Shown piece after piece: positions 6,218 through 10,837 of a stretch of DNA of 10,837 nucleotides. The translations under genes and the position numbers were made by a program. The stretch comes from Actinomycetota bacterium (GTDB lineage: Bacteria > Actinomycetota > Humimicrobiia > Humimicrobiales > Humimicrobiaceae), in assembly GCA_003486795.1 (NCBI GenBank), contig DNFX01000273.1, positions 2,326 to 13,162 of the forward strand, read 5' to 3'. Within the stretch, counting starts at the first letter, position 1. Each line of letters opens with the position of its first letter. The notes under the pieces were generated by a model that did not search any database, was not told the DNA's origin, and worked only from the letters and a program-made list of their open reading frames with translations.

Positions 6218-7966
6218 ATGGATAAGAATTCAATCATAAGAGCTCTGGAAGAAATTGCTGTTATGCTCGAGCTTAAGGATGAAAACCCTTTCAGGATAAG
6301 GGCTTACAGAAATGCTGCACATGCACTTGAAACTGCCGAGCTGGAAATAAATGAAAATACAAAGATCGATGAACTGAAAAAAATAAACGGCATTGGTCAG
6401 GGAATTGCAGAAAATATTCTTGCTTTTGCAGCAGGAAGAAATCCGGATTTTTATGATGAGCTAAAAGAATCATTTACTCCACAGATGCTTGAGCTTCTGA
6501 AAATACCTACCCTGGGACCAAAAAAAGTCAGATATCTTTTTGAAAATCTTGGCATTGCCGGTATTGATGATCTTGAAGAAGCTATAAATTCAAACAAACT
6601 TTCAGAACTGCCTAATTTCGGCAGTAAAACCCAGGAAAATATATTAAATGGCATAAAATCTCTGAAAAATTACAAGGAATTCTATCTTTATCCAGAAGCA
6701 TTCAGTGAAGCACAGCTGATTGTTGAAAAGCTAAGGACTCACAAATATATAAAAAGGGCTGATGTTGCCGGAAGTCTCCGGAGAAAAAAAGAAACAGTCA
6801 AAGATATTGATATTGTCGCCGGTATTGCCGGAGGTGCTGTTCCGGAAGAGATAATGCAGTATTTTGTCTCACTGGATGAAGTCAGTGAAGTTATATCTAT
6901 GGGAGAAACCAAATCATCAGTAAGGCTGAAATCCGGTATTAACGCGGATTTAAGAATAGTGGATGATGAACTTTATCCCTATCTTCTGCATCATTTTACC
7001 GGCAGCAAAGAACATAATACGGCACTTAGAGGTTTTGCAAAGGACAGAAATATAAAAATAAATGAATACGGAATATTTAAAGATGACAGACTCATAAAAT
7101 GCAGGAATGAGAAAGAAATATACGGCATTTTCAATATGGATTATATCGAGCCGGAACTAAGGGAAGATAATGGTGAGATAGAAGCTGCACTTAGCGGGAA
7201 ATTGCCAGAACTTGTAAAAACAGATGATATCAGAGGGATATTTCATCTGCATACCACTTTCAGTGACGGAAGCATTACGCTGAAGCAGCTTTGTGAAAAA
7301 ATTATCTCTGAAGGTTATGAATATGCTGGAATTACTGACCACAGCCAGTCTGCTTATTATGCCAGAGGCGTCAAATCCGGTGATATTGAAAACTATCTTA
7401 AGGCAATAGGGGAATTCTGTGCTTCGGATAACCGTATAACAATATTTAAAGGTATAGAATCGGATATAAGGGTAGATGGAAATCTTGATTACAGTGATGA
7501 AATTCTGGAAAAATTTGATTTTGTTATTGCATCAGTTCATTCAAATTTTACCCTGTCTGAAGAAGAGATGACTAACCGGGTTATAAAAGCTGTTGAAAAC
7601 AGGTATACAACAATTCTGGGCCATCCGACTGGAAGGATACTTTTAACCAGAGAGCCGTATAAGATTGATATGATTAAAGTAATAAATGCAGCAGCAGAAA
7701 ATAATGTTGCAATAGAAATAAATGCCAATCCCTTCAGGCTTGATCTTGACTGGAGACTTTGCAAATACGCCAAATCCAGGAAAGTAAAAATATTTATATG
7801 TCCTGATGCCCATAAAATAGAAGATATAGATAATACCGTATTCGGCGTGAATATTGCAAGAAAAGGATGGCTGGAGAAAGGCGACATTGCAAATACCTTG
7901 AATTCAGGGGAAATGACAAAATTCCTCAAGGATTTAAAAATTTTAAAAAAGGTTTTGAAGAAATAG
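6218..7966 (+). CDS. polX: PolX-family DNA polymerase/3'-5' exonuclease, canonical copy
   Basis: The protein has 582 residues, the usual length for bacterial PolX. The N-terminal 8-kDa-like domain (about 1-70) includes NPFRIRAYRNAA and INGIGQGIAENI (56-67). A second HhH-type hairpin (IPTLGPKKVRYLF, 96-108) and a third (LPNFGSKTQENI, 131-142) follow. The polymerase core has GSLRRKKETVKDID (G185, S186, D196, D198), the third aspartate in ADLRIV (D244) and FTGSKEHN (260-267). The PHP domain retains H343, H345, D350, H375, E414, H441, H469, D530 and H532, so both active sites look intact. By family knowledge it fills short gaps, preferring 5'-phosphorylated ones, and trims 3' ends with manganese. 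It lies between the DUF763 gene and nth, 16 bases from nth. The ribosome site is weak. The best start is ATG at 6218. Confidence 0.95.
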   Translation: MDKNSIIRALEEIAVMLELKDENPFRIRAYRNAAHALETAELEINENTKIDELKKINGIGQGIAENILAFAAGRNPDFYDELKESFTPQMLELLKIPTLGPKKVRYLFENLGIAGIDDLEEAINSNKLSELPNFGSKTQENILNGIKSLKNYKEFYLYPEAFSEAQLIVEKLRTHKYIKRADVAGSLRRKKETVKDIDIVAGIAGGAVPEEIMQYFVSLDEVSEVISMGETKSSVRLKSGINADLRIVDDELYPYLLHHFTGSKEHNTALRGFAKDRNIKINEYGIFKDDRLIKCRNEKEIYGIFNMDYIEPELREDNGEIEAALSGKLPELVKTDDIRGIFHLHTTFSDGSITLKQLCEKIISEGYEYAGITDHSQSAYYARGVKSGDIENYLKAIGEFCASDNRITIFKGIESDIRVDGNLDYSDEILEKFDFVIASVHSNFTLSEEEMTNRVIKAVENRYTTILGHPTGRILLTREPYKIDMIKVINAAAENNVAIEINANPFRLDLDWRLCKYAKSRKVKIFICPDAHKIEDIDNTVFGVNIARKGWLEKGDIANTLNSGEMTKFLKDLKILKKVLKK

Positions 7967-7967
7967 T

Positions 7968-7973
7968 GAGAGG
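7968..7973 (+). promoter_or_regulatory. Shine-Dalgarno for nth
   Basis: GAGAGG lies directly after the polX stop (7964-7966), nine bases before the ATG at 7983. It is the clearest ribosome site on the plus strand and fixes the nth start. Confidence 0.65.
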
Positions 7974-7982
7974 TTTATAAAA

Positions 7983-8666
7983 ATGGCTAAAAATTACGGA
8001 AAATCTTATATGGTGCCTTATGATTATGCTGTAAAAAATATAGATGTCATTACTGATAATCTTTCAAAAGCTTATCCGGGAGCATTAACAACTTCGCTTA
8101 GTTCAGAAAATGCCCTCCAGCTTCTTATTGCAACAATCCTTGCAGCCCAGAGTACCGACAAGCTTGTAAATAAAGTTACTCCGGCTCTTTTTAAAAAATA
8201 CAGGACAGTAAAAGATTTTGCTGAAGCCGACCTGGAAGAACTTCAGGAAGACATAAAATCAACTGGTTTTTATAGAAACAAATCAGCTGCAATAATCAGC
8301 TGCTGCAAAGATATCATTGAGAAGTTCGGTGGCAAAGTTCCTGATACTATTGACGATCTCGTAAAACTTCATGGTGTAGGGAGAAAAACAGCAAATGTAG
8401 TGCTTGCAAATGCCTTTAAAAAGGAAGGAATAATTGTAGATACGCATATGCTAAGGATTGCAAATCTGATCGGTCTTACGATAAATAAGGATGCAACAAA
8501 GGTAGAATTTGATTTGCAGAAAATAGTACCTAAAGGAAAATGGACAGATTTTTCCCATAAAATTGTCGAACATGGAAGAAATGTCTGCATTGCAAGAAGA
8601 CCCAGATGCGATATCTGTCCTATCAATGAATTCTGCAGGTATTATAAGGATAACTCGGAAGACTAA
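7983..8666 (+). CDS. nth: Endonuclease III (DNA glycosylase/AP lyase)
   Basis: The protein has 227 residues, close to the family norm (about 210-220) with a slightly longer N-terminus. It removes oxidised pyrimidines from DNA and cleaves the abasic site by beta-elimination. Visible features are LIATILAAQSTD (48-59), the HhH LHGVGRKTANVVL (129-141) containing the catalytic lysine K135, the catalytic aspartate D153 in VDTH, and a C-terminal 4Fe-4S cluster motif C202-x6-C209-x2-C212-x5-C218. The lysine-aspartate spacing of 18 equals that of the E. coli enzyme. It is the third gene of the DUF763-polX-nth unit. Its product nick, with a blocked 3' end, is the kind of substrate PolX could trim and fill. 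The gene converges on the CDF gene with only 21 bases between and no obvious hairpin. Confidence 0.97.
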   Translation: MAKNYGKSYMVPYDYAVKNIDVITDNLSKAYPGALTTSLSSENALQLLIATILAAQSTDKLVNKVTPALFKKYRTVKDFAEADLEELQEDIKSTGFYRNKSAAIISCCKDIIEKFGGKVPDTIDDLVKLHGVGRKTANVVLANAFKKEGIIVDTHMLRIANLIGLTINKDATKVEFDLQKIVPKGKWTDFSHKIVEHGRNVCIARRPRCDICPINEFCRYYKDNSED

Positions 8667-8687
8667 GCCTGGTTTTCACCTGTTTTT

Positions 8688-9626
8688 TTACTTATGGGTA
8701 TGTGTGTGCGAATCCCTGAAATTATACTTGTGCGGCCTGCATTCCGCAGTTTCGAACTGGATGGTGGAATGTCCTATATTATAATCATGAATGAGTATTT
8801 CGTTCATTTTTTCAAGTATGGGATTACAATTTGAAATGGAAATATCATCGCTGACAATAGCATGCGCTGTTATGTAGTTCATATCGTCGGTAATGCCCCA
8901 TATATGTATATCATGCAGCCCTTTAAGTTCAGGAATCTGCGCCATGAGTTCATCAGTCATTTTCTTTATGTCTATACTCTTCGGGGTGATTTCCATCAGT
9001 ATTCTGACACTGTCTCTTATAAGAAGAAATGCCCAGTAAAGAATTACAATACAAATTAAAATTGAAAATATGGGATCTATCAGGTAAAAGCCGGTGAAAT
9101 AAATTATTACAGCACCGATTACTATTGCAACAGAAGAAGCAGTATCCCCTATCATGTGAACAAACGCGCTTCTGACGTTTATGCTTTTTTTGCTTGCTCC
9201 AGAAAGCACTACTGCGGATGCAATATTTGCAGCAAGACCGATAATGGAAATTATTATCATCTCCATTACATTTATTTCGCTGGGATTCATTATCCTTTTA
9301 ACCGCTTCCCAGACTATAAATCCTGAAACCACAAGAAGTGCCATGCCATTAAAAAGGGCGGCAAGAATTTCTGCCCTGTAAAAGCCGAAACTTTTTTCCT
9401 GAGTAGGTTTTTTTGTGGCAAACATTATGGCAAAAAAACTTACAAGCAGTGCAAATGAATGGGTAAACATATGTCCGGCATCACTTATCAATGCCAGACT
9501 TTTTGAAAGAATCCCTCCTGCTATTTCAACAATCATAACAACAGTAGTTATTATTATTGTTATAAGGAGTCTCTTTTTCTCAAGATGTCTGTAGGAGTTA
9601 GAATGTTGATGATTATCTTCGCTCAT
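8688..9626 (-). CDS. Cation diffusion facilitator (CzcD/ZitB-like) metal efflux transporter
   Basis: The 312-residue inner-membrane protein has six predicted helices (starting near 20, 55, 90, 121, 158 and 182) and a C-terminal cytoplasmic domain (from about 215), the CDF architecture that exports divalent metal against protons. The transport-site pair in TM5 is the usual HxxxD (H157, D161). In TM2, SDAGHMFTH gives HxxxH (H52, H56) where zinc CDFs normally have HxxxD. The termini are histidine-rich (HQH and H14 at the start, HTHTH at the end), and the C-terminal domain has HDIHIW and a cysteine (ETAEC), likely cytosolic metal sites. It starts within the nikR stop (ATGA), with GGAG seven bases upstream, so it is translationally coupled to nikR. 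Nickel or cobalt export is inferred from that partner; zinc remains possible. Confidence 0.93.
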   Translation of the reverse strand: MSEDNHQHSNSYRHLEKKRLLITIIITTVVMIVEIAGGILSKSLALISDAGHMFTHSFALLVSFFAIMFATKKPTQEKSFGFYRAEILAALFNGMALLVVSGFIVWEAVKRIMNPSEINVMEMIIISIIGLAANIASAVVLSGASKKSINVRSAFVHMIGDTASSVAIVIGAVIIYFTGFYLIDPIFSILICIVILYWAFLLIRDSVRILMEITPKSIDIKKMTDELMAQIPELKGLHDIHIWGITDDMNYITAHAIVSDDISISNCNPILEKMNEILIHDYNIGHSTIQFETAECRPHKYNFRDSHTHTHK

Positions 9627-10039
9627 ATTGTTTCTCCAAGCGTTGATTTTGCAAAGACAGTATGCTTTACTCCTTTTTCAGATTTTAGTTTTGATTCCAG
9701 CTCTTTAAGTTCCTCTGTATTGCCTCTTACCGCTATCATTTCCATACAATTATTATGATCAAAATGTATATGCTGGCTTGAAATTATAAGATTCTGATAG
9801 TCATGCTGGATTGAAATAAGAGTCTGCACAAGCTCTCTTTTATGATGGTCATACACAATTATTATTGCGCCGGCAGCTTCTTTTTCTGAATTGTCCCATT
9901 CTTCCCTGATAAGTTTTTCTCTTATCAGATCCCTTATGGCTTCTGATCGGTTTATATAATTTTTTTCTTTTATAAGACTGTCAAATTCCTTTAAAAGTTT
10001 TTCTTCTATAGAAACACCAAATCTTATTACTTTATCCAT
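9623..10039 (-). CDS. nikR: Nickel-responsive regulator NikR
   Basis: The 138-residue protein is of standard NikR length. Residues 1-45 form a ribbon-helix-helix DNA-binding domain (VIRFGVSIEEKLLKEFD, then NRSEAIRDLIREKL). A C-terminal ACT-like domain contains the high-affinity nickel site: H79 in QHDYQ, H90 and H92 in SQHIHFDH, and C98, matching H76, H87, H89 and C95 of E. coli NikR. As a tetramer with bound nickel it would bind a palindromic operator. In most bacteria it represses nickel uptake; here the adjacent coupled gene is an exporter, so it may control nickel balance in both directions. A strong site, AAGGAAG, nine bases before the ATG sets the start. It lies 6 bases after the methyltransferase stop, within the same operon. 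Confidence 0.96.
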   Translation of the reverse strand: MDKVIRFGVSIEEKLLKEFDSLIKEKNYINRSEAIRDLIREKLIREEWDNSEKEAAGAIIIVYDHHKRELVQTLISIQHDYQNLIISSQHIHFDHNNCMEMIAVRGNTEELKELESKLKSEKGVKHTVFAKSTLGETI

Positions 10040-10045
10040 ATCAAT

Positions 10046-10810
10046 TTACTTCCTTAGAATTGCAAACAAACTTATATGATTTTCCCTGTCAAAAGGTGCT
10101 TTACCGTCATTTCCGACAAATAATATTTTTTTAAATCCACTGTTCTGGGCAATCTTTAAAAATACACGTTTTTTTAAAGTGCACATAAGTGACTGATTTA
10201 CATCAAATAATTCAATTTCATTATTTGAATTTAAAACAGTTACCAGAAAATCTGTTCTTGTTTTTATCTTTCCATATTCAAAGTGGCGGTGGAATATATA
10301 TTTTTTATTGTCAAGAATCAGAATTTTGGGAGCATAATATCTGTTTTTTTCCAAGACAGATTTTTCAAAATTAATAAGCTGGAAAATTGCAATACCGTTT
10401 TTCGGTAATTTTTTGTATGTAGATTTTAATGCAGCTTTTACATTTTTTCTTGTCTCAAGCAATGAAATTGTATTGCCAAGACAAGTTATGGCATCGACAT
10501 CACCAGTTTTAAGCTTTTCAATATCACTGAAACCGCCTTTTGACAGAACAACATTAGAGGATCTGATGACATTTGATTTTGCATAATCAATCATTTCCTG
10601 TGAAGGATCTACTGCAAATACCCTCTCTGCCATCGCTGAAAAAAGCTCTGCATGTCTTCCGGTTCCGCAACCTATGTCAAGAACCGTTTTTACTTTGTTT
10701 TCAGAAAAAATCCTGGCGAAAAAATCTTTTTCCTGTCTGAAGCGGTTTTCCCAGTTGACCTGTCTGTCATAAAGCTCGGCTGTAAATTTAAAATTAGTTT
10801 TTTCCTGCAT
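10046..10810 (-). CDS. Class I SAM-dependent methyltransferase
   Basis: From ATG at 10810 the protein has 254 residues. Motif I, VLDIGCGTGRH (43-53), binds S-adenosylmethionine, followed by the acidic-loop region FAVDPSQEMIDYA, GDVDAITCLGNTISLL (motif IV-like) and a C-terminal beta-rich segment with FLKIAQNSGFKKILFVG. The LGN segment resembles small-molecule methyltransferases of the glycine/sarcosine N-methyltransferase type, but the substrate cannot be read from the sequence. A TTG nine bases upstream (10819) is in frame; I prefer the ATG because it begins the conserved region and has a TTGAG just upstream, although that site is weak. It is the first visible gene of the nikR-CDF unit, six bases before nikR, and may be unrelated to metal handling. 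Confidence 0.88.
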   Translation of the reverse strand: MQEKTNFKFTAELYDRQVNWENRFRQEKDFFARIFSENKVKTVLDIGCGTGRHAELFSAMAERVFAVDPSQEMIDYAKSNVIRSSNVVLSKGGFSDIEKLKTGDVDAITCLGNTISLLETRKNVKAALKSTYKKLPKNGIAIFQLINFEKSVLEKNRYYAPKILILDNKKYIFHRHFEYGKIKTRTDFLVTVLNSNNEIELFDVNQSLMCTLKKRVFLKIAQNSGFKKILFVGNDGKAPFDRENHISLFAILRK

Positions 10811-10829
10811 ATAACTCAAAATATGTTAT
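10811..10829. promoter_or_regulatory. Inverted repeat ATAAC-N9-GTTAT before the methyltransferase
   Basis: Exact five-base arms lie immediately before the ATG at 10810. It does not fit the E. coli NikR site (GTATGA-N16-TCATAC), and the window ends eight bases beyond, so any larger dyad or promoter cannot be seen. It could be chance in AT-rich DNA. Confidence 0.2.
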
Positions 10830-10837
10830 TTGATTAA

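Noticed and set aside
7537..7929. 130-residue minus-strand open frame
   Set aside because: It is antisense to the PHP domain of the second polX. Its hydrophobic look results from reading Asp/Glu/Lys codons in reverse.
8667..8687. Bidirectional terminator between nth and the CDF gene
   Set aside because: The 21-base gap has a T-run on the plus strand but no complementary stem.
8563..8784. Plus-strand open frame overlapping the nth 3' end
   Set aside because: It overlaps both nth and the antisense CDF gene and has no coherent protein pattern.
10811..10829. ATAAC-N9-GTTAT as a NikR operator
   Set aside because: The arms and spacing do not fit the known E. coli site, five-base arms are easily chance in AT-rich DNA, and the upstream sequence is cut off.
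1..10837. CRISPR array, tRNA/rRNA, insertion sequence or prophage genes
   Set aside because: There are no spaced repeats, no RNA-gene signatures, no transposase-like protein and no terminal inverted repeats. Gene style and base composition look uniform.

Overview
This is an AT-rich window (roughly one third G+C by eye) with compact, short-spaced operons. It most likely comes from an anaerobic bacterium. The strongest bacterial marker is a membrane CHASE4-HAMP-GGDEF protein. An oxygen-sensitive PflX-type radical SAM protein, a NikR regulator and DUF763 fit an anaerobic or deep-branching lineage, but I cannot name the phylum. Shine-Dalgarno sites are clear for nth, nikR and the cation-efflux gene and weak or absent elsewhere.

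Layout: (1) 1-1430, minus: a probable diguanylate cyclase cut by the window edge, starting at TTG. (2) 1431-1725: a very AT-rich divergent intergenic region with two inverted repeats upstream of the next operon. (3) 1726-3017, plus: a small XRE-like helix-turn-helix regulator overlapping by one base (TAATG) a PflX-like radical SAM protein. (4) 3071-4891, minus: a divergent PolX-family protein (polymerase X plus PHP phosphoesterase). (5) 4892-5094: a divergent intergenic region with several ordered short repeats. (6) 5095-8666, plus: a DUF763 protein with a helix-hairpin-helix (HhH), a second, more canonical PolX, and endonuclease III (nth), with gaps of 37 and 16 bases. (7) 8688-10810, minus: reading in transcription order, a class I methyltransferase, nikR, and a CDF-family metal efflux transporter, the last two overlapping by ATGA. 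The convergent gaps 3018-3070 and 8667-8687 show no convincing hairpin terminator.

The most coherent theme is DNA repair. Two full-length PolX paralogues, an uncharacterised HhH-bearing DUF763 protein and a bifunctional base-excision glycosylase sit together, the first divergently transcribed from the other three. Endonuclease III could make the abasic-site nick, and PolX could process the 3' end and fill the gap. DUF763 is the unknown partner. The second theme is metal handling: NikR is translationally coupled to a CDF exporter with histidine-rich ends and an unusual HxxxH metal-site pair in TM2, suggesting nickel or cobalt detoxification rather than only control of uptake.
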